DNA of 20,649 bases from a virus. The DNA is taken from positions 1 to 20,649 of IMG/VR virus record IMGVR_UViG_3300036791_001357; one strand, written 5' to 3'. Made by a program: the position numbers and the translations under genes. Shown here in pieces: positions 8,391 to 14,812 of this stretch (the first letter of the stretch is position 1; every line of letters begins with the position of its first letter). Below the pieces are notes generated by a model, which was given only the letters and a program-made list of their open reading frames with translations, searched no databases and was not told where the DNA came from.

Positions 8391-8425
8391 GGACCCCTAT
8401 GGACCCTATTGACCTCTATGGACCC
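8391..8425. repeat. Phased GGACCC operator-like repeats
   Basis: Four related units follow each other: GGACCCCTAT (8391), GGACCCTATT (8401), GACCTCTAT (8411) and GGACCCTCAA (8420). Spacings are 10, 10 and 9 bases, close to one helical turn, so a protein would meet all copies on one face. The first two units plus flanks (8390-8410) recur exactly at 19584-19604 upstream of the integrase. This is seen directly; an operator function is inferred. Confidence 0.7.
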
Positions 8426-8535
8426 TCAATCAAGGGCTGATTCTTTTCTAATAACGACCATTGACTGCTCTGCTGCTTCGGGCAGACCATAATTGCCCCA
8501 AACCGAACGTCGAGGGCGAAGCTCTTCACGCTTAT

Positions 8536-8549
8536 CGATCGCGCGATCG
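8536..8549. promoter_or_regulatory. 14-bp perfect palindrome, possible operator
   Basis: CGATCGCGCGATCG is a perfect inverted repeat located 52 bases before the start at 8602 and ahead of its ribosome site. Dimeric repressors bind sites of this shape, but a GC-rich genome can also give such a palindrome by chance. Confidence 0.35.
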
Positions 8550-8601
8550 GCCCTCTTTGTTCGCACTGTTGCTGCTCAGCCGATGAAAGGAGATTCCGAC
8601 C

Positions 8602-9219
8602 ATGGCACGAATGATGCGAGCCGATACCAGGATCGAGCAGGAAGATGAGCCCCGCCGGCGCGGCAGGCCGAGCAAGCATCCCATGGCAACAGATGCAAAG
8701 GTCACCGATGAGACGGTGCGCGAGTTCGGGCGGCGAATTCGCGCCAGAAAGCTTGATGCTGACCACGATCGCGAACAGGCGAAGAAGAGCAACGGTGCCT
8801 ATCGCGCTGAGCTGAAGGCTGCAAAAGCTGCTGGCGTTGATCCCGATGCATTGCGCTGGTGGCTACAGGCTGCTGCGATGGAGCCCGAGGACCTCGAGCG
8901 CACGATCACCTGGCAGAATCGCGTGGCGCGCGTGATGGAGCTGCCGGTCGGCACGCAGCTCAGCTGGAACGTCGAGACCGGTGAGACCGTCATCCCCACC
9001 GGGAAGAAGACGAAGCAAGACAGGAAGGCAAACGGCAAGGGAAACGCAGATCCTCGAGCAGCATATGTTGCAGGCTATGACGCAGGCGTGGCCGGTAAGA
9101 GTCCGAAGCGCACAGGCCAGCAGTTCACGGGCGAAGCCGCCACGCAATTTCAAGCCGGCTGGCAACAGGGCCAGAAAGATGCAGCCAAACAGCTAGGGCC
9201 CGAAGGCAACATGCAATAA
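8602..9219 (+). CDS. AT-hook and RMF/CrpP-fold-like DNA-associated protein
   Basis: The product is 205 aa. The start at 8602 is fixed by AAAGGAG about 10 bases upstream. Residues 18-27 (RRRGRPSKHP) are a textbook AT-hook (GRP core with basic flanks). The middle (about 60-120, KKSNGAYRAELKAAKAAGVDPDALRWWL) recalls the helical DUF2312/GapR-type pattern. Residues about 153-193 (AAYVAGYDAGVAGKSP...FQAGWQQGQKDA) match the ribosome modulation factor/CrpP signature, a GY.AG..GK...GW..G spacing seen in many phage proteins. It is the first gene of the rightward early operon, so it may act on host ribosomes or chromatin soon after infection. The domain calls are motif-based, and the combined function is unknown. 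Confidence 0.7.
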   Translation: MARMMRADTRIEQEDEPRRRGRPSKHPMATDAKVTDETVREFGRRIRARKLDADHDREQAKKSNGAYRAELKAAKAAGVDPDALRWWLQAAAMEPEDLERTITWQNRVARVMELPVGTQLSWNVETGETVIPTGKKTKQDRKANGKGNADPRAAYVAGYDAGVAGKSPKRTGQQFTGEAATQFQAGWQQGQKDAAKQLGPEGNMQ

Positions 9220-9231
9220 GGCCCGGCAGCG

Positions 9232-10278
9232 ATGGACACGCTGCCCGCCCGCGTCGATGGCGCACCGCCAGCGCTCGACCTGCCGTCGATCCGCAATGCC
9301 CTCGCGCTCGCGACCGAGCCTGAGGAAATCCTCAAGGTCGATCGAACGCTCGAAGCCTTTGAAATCTATCTCCGTCGAAGCGGGCTCTGGAAACAAAGCT
9401 GGGGCGAGGCGCTCGACATCCGCGAGGAACGTCTTCGTGCTCGGTGGCTGCTCGGTCGCACGCTGGACAAGATCGAGCGCGGCAAGGGAAATAGATTTTC
9501 CCAGACCGGGAAGCTCTATAGCAACCTGTTGTCTCAATGGAATTTGAACAAGAACCGCGCGCAGGAAGCACAGCGCATCGGCACTTTGCCCGAGGATGAG
9601 CTGCAGGCAGCCTTCGACGATGCCCGCGAGCGTGACATCCTGCTCGACTTCGAGAGCCTGATCGATCTTGCCCGGCCTTACTGGTATCAGGCGAGCCGCG
9701 AGCGTAAGCACCAGGTCATCTATGAAACCGCGACAGAGGATGCGGAGGCTTTCGGACCGTTCCCACTGATCTATGCCGATCCGCCGTGGAAATTCGAAAT
9801 CTACAGTCCTAAAGGTCTGGAACGCACGCCGGACCAGCACTACCCCACGCTCAGCGACGCGGAGATTGCCGACTTCAAGGTCGCGGGCAGGCCAGTGTCG
9901 GAGATCGCCAACGATGATGCGGCCCTGCTGCTCTGGTGCACGTCGTCCAATCTCGCGCGGGCACTGGAAATCATGCGGGCCTGGGATTTCACCTTCAAGA
10001 CGAGTGCTGTCTGGGTAAAGGACCGCAGCGGAACCGGCTTGGTCTTCCGCAATCAGCATGAGCTGCTGCTCTACGGGACACGGGGCGAAATGCCGGGGCC
10101 GCTCTGGCAACCGCGCTCAGTCTTCACCTATCCGCGCGGCCGCCATAGCGCCAAGCCGCCGGAGATCCGAAAGGCGATAGAACGGATGTACCGAAACTTC
10201 GATGCGTCGGCACGGCTGGAGCTTTTCGCCCGCGGCAATATTCCGGGATGGACTACCTATGGATTCGAAGCGCGATAA
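9232..10278 (+). CDS. MT-A70 family DNA adenine N6-methyltransferase
   Basis: The product is 348 aa and transfers a methyl group from S-adenosylmethionine to adenine N6 in DNA. The catalytic motif DPPW is at 183-186, preceded by the strand FPLIYA. Family features follow in order: HYPTLS (203-208), LLLWCTSSNLARALEIMRAWDFTFKTSAVWVK (232-263), a KPPEIRKAIERMY helix (308-320), and the SAM-binding end LELFARGNIPGWTTYGFE (329-346). The first 170 residues are a helical domain (EEILKVDRTLEAFEIYLRRSG...RARWLLGRTLDKIERGKG) found in phage MT-A70/ParB-associated proteins, probably for DNA contact. The target sequence cannot be read from the protein. It overlaps the next gene, a nuclease, by 20 bases. Confidence 0.9.
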   Translation: MDTLPARVDGAPPALDLPSIRNALALATEPEEILKVDRTLEAFEIYLRRSGLWKQSWGEALDIREERLRARWLLGRTLDKIERGKGNRFSQTGKLYSNLLSQWNLNKNRAQEAQRIGTLPEDELQAAFDDARERDILLDFESLIDLARPYWYQASRERKHQVIYETATEDAEAFGPFPLIYADPPWKFEIYSPKGLERTPDQHYPTLSDAEIADFKVAGRPVSEIANDDAALLLWCTSSNLARALEIMRAWDFTFKTSAVWVKDRSGTGLVFRNQHELLLYGTRGEMPGPLWQPRSVFTYPRGRHSAKPPEIRKAIERMYRNFDASARLELFARGNIPGWTTYGFEAR

Positions 10279-10834
10279 GAACATCATCAAGGTGCCGCTG
10301 GAGCTGCGCTCACGCTGCTATGCGCTCGCCCTCATGCGGCTCGACCAATATGCGACTGGGCGGGCGAACAACTCGCTCGCCGTTTCAAGCCATGGCGCCG
10401 AGCATAGTCTCGATATCCAGAAGCAGGGCTTATTCGCTGAGCTCGGTATGTGCTTGTGGTCGGGTCTCGATGCCGTTGCTCATCTCGACCGTGCCCGGCG
10501 GGAAACTGCCGACAATGGCACTGATATCGTTGTCGGCCAGGGCTATCGCATCGATGTAAAATCGACAGGCTGGTACGGTCAGTGGCTCCTATGGCCCTAC
10601 CGGAAACGGCAGCTGTATGCCTCCAAGGTATTCGATGCACTGGTGCTCGTGAAGGTCGATTGGGACGCCAGCCTATGTCTGATCGGCGGGTGGATAACCA
10701 AGAGCGAGTTTGCTAAGCAGCACAAAGCGGCTGTCGAGGGAAACCCATGGCATTTCACCATCGGGACCATGATCTTGCATGAAAAATTTCTGACGCCGAT
10801 GGAATGCTTTCCCTATCGGATGATCGTCGCATGA
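10259..10834 (+). CDS. Putative PD-(D/E)XK nuclease
   Basis: This 191-aa product carries a compact nuclease-like motif: E61 in GLFAELGM, D89 in NGTDIVVG, and D99-x-K101 in YRIDVKSTG, followed by a strand FDALVLVKVDW (125-135). That order (helix Glu, strand Asp, D-x-K) is characteristic of PD-(D/E)XK enzymes such as restriction endonucleases and Holliday or repair nucleases. I chose the ATG at 10259, which overlaps the methyltransferase by 20 bases; an upstream in-frame opening at 10202 lies inside the methyltransferase. The stop overlaps the RuvC-like gene by ATGA. Being nested between an adenine methyltransferase and a resolvase, it could be a restriction partner or a DNA-processing nuclease. 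Its exact family is unknown. Confidence 0.7.
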   Translation: MDSKRDKNIIKVPLELRSRCYALALMRLDQYATGRANNSLAVSSHGAEHSLDIQKQGLFAELGMCLWSGLDAVAHLDRARRETADNGTDIVVGQGYRIDVKSTGWYGQWLLWPYRKRQLYASKVFDALVLVKVDWDASLCLIGGWITKSEFAKQHKAAVEGNPWHFTIGTMILHEKFLTPMECFPYRMIVA

Positions 10835-11397
10835 CCGCGCCCGTCATCCTGGCGCTCGATCCTGGTCACAAGACCGGCTATGCCGTCGATGATCCAGATG
10901 CCGCGAACGGCTGCCGGACTGGAATCCTGGAGATGCCGCGCGAGTATCCCAAGACCGGCCTCGAGCTTTGCTTTCTTGAGCGCTGGCTGCTGGAGATGAT
11001 CGAGCAATTCGAGGTCACGGTGCTCGCCTGGGAGGCACCGCTCGTCTTCAGCAAACCTGAGTCAGCAACCACGACATCAGAAACGATGGAATTCGCCTTC
11101 TACTTCGGCGCTGTGTGCGATCTCGTCGGCACGCGAAACGGCATTGCGACTTGGAAGGTGCACGCGGTAACGGCCCGGCATCATTTCACTGGCAGCGGCC
11201 GCGCCAAGAAGGATCATGTCTATCAGCGTGCGAAGCTCAACGGCTATCAGGTCAAGAGCTTCGATGCCTCCGATGCGGTCGCAATCTGGGATTTCATCGC
11301 GCACAAATATGGGCACCGGAATCTACCGGCCGGTCCCTTGTTCGGCAAATCCACCCGATCCATGCGCCGCTCGGCACCGGAACTGGACGACGCATAG
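10831..11397 (+). CDS. RuvC-like Holliday junction resolvase
   Basis: The product is 188 aa from the ATG at 10831, which overlaps the upstream stop. It has the RNase H-fold signature of RuvC: ILALDPGHKTGYAV (6-19; D10), VLAWEAPLV (64-72; E68), and the C-terminal acidic pair in SFDASDAVAIWDF (143-155; D145 and D148). These acidic residues bind two metal ions and cut branched DNA. The helix ARHHFTGSGRAKKDHVYQRA (115-134) is also typical of the family. Phages use such enzymes to resolve junctions before packaging, which fits the nearby recombination and replication genes. Confidence 0.87.
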   Translation: MTAPVILALDPGHKTGYAVDDPDAANGCRTGILEMPREYPKTGLELCFLERWLLEMIEQFEVTVLAWEAPLVFSKPESATTTSETMEFAFYFGAVCDLVGTRNGIATWKVHAVTARHHFTGSGRAKKDHVYQRAKLNGYQVKSFDASDAVAIWDFIAHKYGHRNLPAGPLFGKSTRSMRRSAPELDDA

Positions 11398-11400
11398 CCC

Positions 11401-12258
11401 ATGGCCCGGATCAGAACCATCAAGCCCGAATTTTGGGACAGCGAGCAGATCAGCGAATGCTCGACGAATGCCCGTCTGCTGTTCATCGGAATCTGGAATT
11501 TCTGCGATGACCGTGGCGTCATTGAAGAGCGTCCCAAACAGATCAAAGGGCAGATTTTCCGCTTCGATGACGTGTCGGTCCGAGACCTCCAAACCTACCT
11601 CGGTGAGCTTCTACATCACGACCTGTTGCGCCGCATGACGGACGGCGATGGGAAGAGCTATCTATATGTTCCGACCTGGAAAAAGCACCAGAAAATCGAC
11701 CGGCCGCAGAAAAAATTCAACAATCCAGTGCCGCCAGAATTCGATGAAAGCTCGACGAATGACCAACCCGAATTGCCCTACGATTCGTCGAACACTCATC
11801 GAGCCCTCGCTCCGCGCGCGCCTAGGAAGGGAAGGGAAGGGAAGGGAGTCGAAAGGAATCTATCTTCATCCTCGCTTCGCTCGGATGAAGATTCCGCCCC
11901 AGCCCTAAACGGGGCTGGGCCGGCGCCCCCGCCGCGCATCGCTACGCTGTCGGAAAATTGGACGCCGAGTGAAGCTCAGACTGCTTTCGCGGTGACCGCA
12001 GGCTTCACCGAACCGGAGGTGCGCCGACAGGCGGCGTTCTATCGCGCCTATTGGACGACCGGAGGCGGCGCCGGCGAACGGCGATCATCGAAAGGCTGGA
12101 ACCGGACATGGCAGACCTGGATGCGCAAGGAAGCTGACCGGCATCAGACGCGCGCCGCGCCGACGAATGGTGCAGGGCGTGGGCGCGGCCGACCAGTGCT
12201 CTCAGAAGCCGACATCGATGAGGTCCTCGGCCCCAAGGGAGGCGGCAATGACCGTTGA
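11401..12258 (+). CDS. Phage replication initiator-like protein
   Basis: The product is 285 aa. The N-terminus MARIRTIKPEFWDSEQISEC followed by ARLLFIGIWNFCDDRGV (24-40) and YLGELLHHDLLRR (66-78) is the winged-helix domain common to phage replication/helix-turn-helix proteins. The C-terminus (FYRAYWTTGGGAGERRSSKGWNRTWQTWM, 213-241) matches the DnaT-type ssDNA-binding domain (F..YW......W...W..W). They are joined by a disordered linker (about 118-185) whose DNA contains a G-quadruplex-like tract and a hairpin, a likely origin. Spacing from the RuvC-like gene is 3 bases; the 3' end overlaps the next gene by 11 bases. The pair of domains and the neighbouring loader candidate parallel lambda O and P. 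Confidence 0.8.
   Translation: MARIRTIKPEFWDSEQISECSTNARLLFIGIWNFCDDRGVIEERPKQIKGQIFRFDDVSVRDLQTYLGELLHHDLLRRMTDGDGKSYLYVPTWKKHQKIDRPQKKFNNPVPPEFDESSTNDQPELPYDSSNTHRALAPRAPRKGREGKGVERNLSSSSLRSDEDSAPALNGAGPAPPPRIATLSENWTPSEAQTAFAVTAGFTEPEVRRQAAFYRAYWTTGGGAGERRSSKGWNRTWQTWMRKEADRHQTRAAPTNGAGRGRGRPVLSEADIDEVLGPKGGGNDR
11825..11892 (+). other. Candidate replication origin inside the initiator gene
   Basis: Positions 11829-11846 hold four GGG runs separated by AA, a perfect short-loop G-quadruplex motif, preceded by GGAA. Sixteen bases further on lies a perfect 10-bp inverted repeat, ATCTTCATCC (11862-11871) and GGATGAAGAT (11883-11892), with an 11-base loop. Both fall in the low-complexity linker of the initiator, where protein constraint is weak. 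Lambda-type phages keep their origin inside the initiator gene. The structures are seen; origin function is inferred. Confidence 0.5.
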
Positions 12259-13003
12259 TGAACTCGTGCGCAAGCTGGGGCGAGTGTTCCCGCAAGGCTT
12301 CGGCGGCAAAGAGGGTCTCAACGAATGGCAGGAGATCCTGCGAGGATCGCTGAAGCAGTTTGAGGGGCCGACATTGGATGCAGCCTATAGCCAGCTGATG
12401 GGTGCATGGGACCGCCCATTTCCGCCGATGCCCGGTGCCTGGCAGGTTGCCTGCATCAATGCCCGAAAGGAGATCACCGGTCGTGGTGGCACCGGCCTCA
12501 ACTGGAAGGAGATTAACGACCAAATGATGCGGCTGAAGCCGATCCTGATCGATGACTGGCTGCAGGGCAACGCCGATCTGGTCGCACGCTTCCTCGCCCG
12601 CTTCAATGACGACGATCCAGCGCCGACTCGCTTTGCTGCAGGGGAGCCGTTGCGTTTGGTGCCGCTCAATGATCGCCAGCTCGCCCGAGCTCGGCTAGTC
12701 GATCTGCTGCGCGATCGTGCCCATCTGGCAGCGATGTGCCAGGCCATGGGCAAGACGGCGCAGGTCGATATCTTCGAATTCGATCGTGAAGACCCGGAGA
12801 CGAAGCAGATTCTCCGCTCCGATCTCGACAGGATCGAGGGCCAGGTTCGCTCACAGCGGCGCTACGGCGGCTTCGGTAATCTCGGCAAGACAGTGCAGCG
12901 GCCGCTTGCCAAGCCGCTGCGTGATGGTCCGGAACCAGCGCGCGAGATGACCGATGAAGATTGGTCAGCACACGAAAACGAAGCAAAGGAAATGCAGTCA
13001 TGA
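12248..13003 (+). CDS. Putative helicase loader / replication protein
   Basis: The product is 251 aa from the ATG at 12248, with GGAGG 5 bases upstream. It overlaps the initiator stop by 11 bases. The N-terminal part (ELVRKLGRVFPQGFGGKEGLNEWQEILRG.....DAAYSQLMGAWDRPFPPMPGAW) resembles the small helical domain of phage helicase loaders (a 'yP.....E....W...l....a...l......FPP.p..' pattern). The remainder is charged and helical, with RYGGFGNLGK near residues 198-207. Position directly after the initiator mirrors the lambda O-P order. No ATPase motif is present, so it would be a non-AAA loader. This role is an inference from position and weak motif. Confidence 0.65.
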   Translation: MTVDELVRKLGRVFPQGFGGKEGLNEWQEILRGSLKQFEGPTLDAAYSQLMGAWDRPFPPMPGAWQVACINARKEITGRGGTGLNWKEINDQMMRLKPILIDDWLQGNADLVARFLARFNDDDPAPTRFAAGEPLRLVPLNDRQLARARLVDLLRDRAHLAAMCQAMGKTAQVDIFEFDREDPETKQILRSDLDRIEGQVRSQRRYGGFGNLGKTVQRPLAKPLRDGPEPAREMTDEDWSAHENEAKEMQS

Positions 13004-13194
13004 TTGCGCTTCTCGTCTACCTGCTCATCCTCCTGCTGATCTTCGGGGCGATCGGTTATTGCATCCGCTTCTTGCCGCTCATCGAGCCATTCCGATCAGC
13101 AGCCTATGTAATCGTGCTGCTCGTCTTCATTTTGATCTTGCTGAGTCTCATCGGCGTCATTCCCGGCGGTCCCTGGCTGCATGTAACGATCTGA
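13000..13194 (+). CDS. Small two-helix membrane protein
   Basis: This 64-aa protein starts at an ATG overlapping the upstream stop (ATGA), with AAGGA 9 bases upstream. Two hydrophobic stretches, LLVYLLILLLIFGAIGYCI (about 4-22) and AYVIVLLVFILILLSLIGVI (about 35-54), should span the membrane, joined by a short loop with RFLPLIEPFRS. The layout resembles the small 'Thivi_2564-type' membrane proteins of proteobacteria; it could also be a holin-like or superinfection-related peptide. No lysin gene is nearby, which weakens a holin call. Confidence 0.7.
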   Translation: MIALLVYLLILLLIFGAIGYCIRFLPLIEPFRSAAYVIVLLVFILILLSLIGVIPGGPWLHVTI

Positions 13195-13203
13195 GCATGT
13201 CAG

Positions 13204-13737
13204 ATGGATTTTCCGCCGCGACCGAAGGGGATGTGGGTTCGGACCTGGACCCGGATGCACGATCGTGCAGCGACGAAAGAACTCGACTATGAAAAGGCGA
13301 TGGCGGCTCTCTCGCATCCAATCGCTCACATCTTGGCTGAGGGACAGCAGGCTGCTCGGCTTGAAGGTAAGTGCTCTCGGCGACATGAGCACTTTATGAA
13401 GAAACTGCAAAACAGGGAGCATAACGTCATGGGCTATAGCGTCCACGTCCAGAAGCCTCGCAAGATCCGCTGCCAGCAGATCGTGCTCGAGGCTTATCAG
13501 GCTGCCGTTGAGGTCGTTGAGCGCGGCATGAAAGATCTGCAGGACAATGGCGGCAGGCTCCGCGAGCTTGCTTACCTGCAGGATCAATCCGGCAAGTTGC
13601 GCAGCCATTGTGCGCGGTTCATGCGCGGCATGGCCTATGATCTCGGCGAGGCTGATGAAGCAGAGGAAAATGAAGAGGAGAGCGAAGAGGAAACCGATGA
13701 GCGCGGAAACGGACATCCAGATGGAAGCGCTGTTTAG
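13204..13737 (+). CDS. Hypothetical phage protein with acidic tail
   Basis: The product is 177 aa. The opening FPPRPKGMWVRTWTRM resembles the 'RPKGM.W.T..RL' start of a conserved phage protein of unknown function, which supports the ATG at 13204 despite a poor ribosome site. Residues about 40-150 are helical and basic, with several Cys and His (CSRRHEH, CQQ, HCARF) but no clear zinc site. The C-terminus (about 148-168, EADEAEENEEESEEETDE) is strongly acidic, as seen in DNA-mimic or disordered tails. It overlaps the following gene by 41 bases. Function unknown. Confidence 0.65.
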   Translation: MDFPPRPKGMWVRTWTRMHDRAATKELDYEKAMAALSHPIAHILAEGQQAARLEGKCSRRHEHFMKKLQNREHNVMGYSVHVQKPRKIRCQQIVLEAYQAAVEVVERGMKDLQDNGGRLRELAYLQDQSGKLRSHCARFMRGMAYDLGEADEAEENEEESEEETDERGNGHPDGSAV

Positions 13738-13876
13738 CCAGCTCTGCCAGCAGCTGGCGAAGGCGAAATATCCGCATGACTGGTGGCATGAGCGTCACGA
13801 GGCTATCGCACATCTGGAGTACCATTCGCCGCGCTTGTTCGCGGATCTCGTCCAGCGTTATCGCGCAGCCAGGTGA
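13697..13876 (+). CDS. Small hypothetical protein
   Basis: This 59-aa protein starts at 13697 with GAGG about 7 bases upstream, inside the end of the preceding gene. The frame is open further upstream to 13547 but only as a shadow of that gene. The sequence (DIQMEALFSQLCQQLAKAKYPHDWWHERHEAIAHLEYHSPRLF) is helical, His/Trp-rich and without recognised motifs. Ends 3 bases before the next start, indicating an operon. Confidence 0.5.
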   Translation: MSAETDIQMEALFSQLCQQLAKAKYPHDWWHERHEAIAHLEYHSPRLFADLVQRYRAAR

Positions 13877-13879
13877 CCG

Positions 13880-14131
13880 ATGAACGAAAGAGAATTGGAG
13901 GACATGATCCTTAGGCGCGCGGTGGCGGGAAACAGCAATCATGCCATCGCCTATGCGCTGCTACGAATCGCGCATGAGACGGCTGCGATAGCAAGCGCGC
14001 TCAGAATGCTCGGCAATGCCGATGCCGCAACGCCCATGGGTGCCATTGAGGCGCTCGGCAAGGTGATCGAGGAAGGCTTTGGGCGCCTTGCTGATGCCCT
14101 TCCGGATGAGAGTGGGATCACGCGCTCATGA
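13880..14131 (+). CDS. Small hypothetical helical protein
   Basis: The product is 83 aa, starting 3 bases after the upstream stop, with AGGTGA just before the ATG. It is all-helical (MNERELEDMILRRA, HAIAYALLRIAHETAAIASALRML, AIEALGKVIEEGFGRLADAL) with no signal peptide and no known domain. It is the last gene of the rightward early operon before a 129-base gap. Confidence 0.6.
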   Translation: MNERELEDMILRRAVAGNSNHAIAYALLRIAHETAAIASALRMLGNADAATPMGAIEALGKVIEEGFGRLADALPDESGITRS

Positions 14132-14260
14132 AAGCGGCAGATGCTGCGCGACAGTGCTTGGGGAGCCTGTCGCATCACGAGGGGGAACCCGAGACAGCAC
14201 CTGCCCACAGAGATTCTAACTTAAGGCCCGACTGCCCACCAGCAAAGAAGGAGCTTGAAC

Positions 14261-14665
14261 ATGGACGCCTATTTGGTTTTCGTGCAACCCATCCAGGCCG
14301 GAGCCCCGCCTCCCGCCGTCATGCCGCCGATTTACTATCCAGGGGCGCCGGTTTATCCAAGCCACCCGATTCCGCCCTCGGTATGGCCCACGCCGCCGGG
14401 CGGAGGCGGGGCACCGCCCTACCCCTCGCACCCAATTCCGCCGACCGTCTGGCCGCAGCCGCCGCAACAGCCGCCCGGTATCTGGGGACCGCCCGGTCCC
14501 TGGCCGACCCCGCCGATCTACCTTCCCGGCGGTGGCGTCGTCATGCCGCCCATGGCTCCGGGAGGCGAGCCAAGCGACCCGATTGTCATTCCGCCCGGAT
14601 CATGGGTGACACCGCCGCACCCGGATCAGAGCTTGCCCCCGACGCCGGAACCCAAGCCGGCTTGA
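14261..14665 (+). CDS. Proline-rich repeat protein
   Basis: The product is 134 aa and extremely rich in Pro, Gly and Trp. AAGGAG about 7 bases upstream fixes the ATG at 14261. Two copies of YPSHPIPP(S/T)VWP(T/Q)PP (about residues 32-46 and 54-68) are separated by a Gly-rich spacer, followed by IWGPPGPWPTPP and IVIPPGSWVTPPHP variants. Such polyproline-type chains are extended and may act as a flexible spacer or surface adhesive. There is no signal peptide. An overlapping 191-aa frame (14128-14703) is the alternative on this strand but lacks a ribosome site and has shadow-like composition. Similar low-complexity proteins are common in alphaproteobacterial phages; their role is unknown. Confidence 0.75.
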   Translation: MDAYLVFVQPIQAGAPPPAVMPPIYYPGAPVYPSHPIPPSVWPTPPGGGGAPPYPSHPIPPTVWPQPPQQPPGIWGPPGPWPTPPIYLPGGGVVMPPMAPGGEPSDPIVIPPGSWVTPPHPDQSLPPTPEPKPA

Positions 14666-14744
14666 GAGGGGGAGGCGACCGCAACAAGGCCATTTTGAGC
14701 TAGAAGAGATCAATTCGGCGAGGATAGGGTACTCCACTGGACCC

Positions 14745-14784
14745 AAAAAACCCGGTCATGCACCGGTCATGCATGGGACCGGGT
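14745..14784 (-). terminator. Leftward Rho-independent terminator
   Basis: The arms ACCCGGTC (14750-14757) and GACCGGGT (14777-14784) form an 8-bp stem. Read on the minus strand the stem is followed at once by T6 (A6 at 14745-14750 on the plus strand). It would stop transcription running leftward from the small-gene operon at 16517-17961. In the rightward direction only a weak TCTT follows. Confidence 0.5.
14752..14773. repeat. Tandem 11-bp direct repeat
   Basis: CCGGTCATGCA occurs twice head-to-tail within the terminator loop, 40 bases before the beta-helix gene start. One-turn spacing allows a protein-binding site, but it may simply be part of the hairpin. Confidence 0.5.
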
Positions 14785-14812
14785 CTTCCTCGCCGGAGCT
14801 ATCGAGGGAAAA

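Larger units (their letters stand above)
8299..8601. promoter_or_regulatory. Divergent intergenic control region
   Basis: This 303-base gap separates the leftward recombination operon (start 8298) from the rightward early operon (start 8602). I see no convincing gene in it. It holds the phased GGACCC repeats at 8391-8425, the 14-bp palindrome at 8536-8549, a TTGACT hexamer at 8461-8466 that could be a rightward -35 box, and a strong ribosome site (AAAGGAG) about 10 bases before 8602. Two divergent promoters are expected here, but I cannot place -10 boxes confidently. Confidence 0.6.

Noticed and set aside
9193-10110. A 305-aa minus-strand frame
   Set aside because: It lies opposite the MT-A70 gene with its DPPW motif and has no ribosome site support.
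13000-13194. Calling the 64-aa membrane protein a holin
   Set aside because: No endolysin or spanin gene is nearby, and two-span small membrane proteins have many roles.
14128-14703. A 191-aa plus-strand frame whose ATG overlaps the upstream stop
   Set aside because: Most of it is another reading of the proline-rich gene, which has a better ribosome site; its first 129 bases could still encode something small, but there is no evidence.
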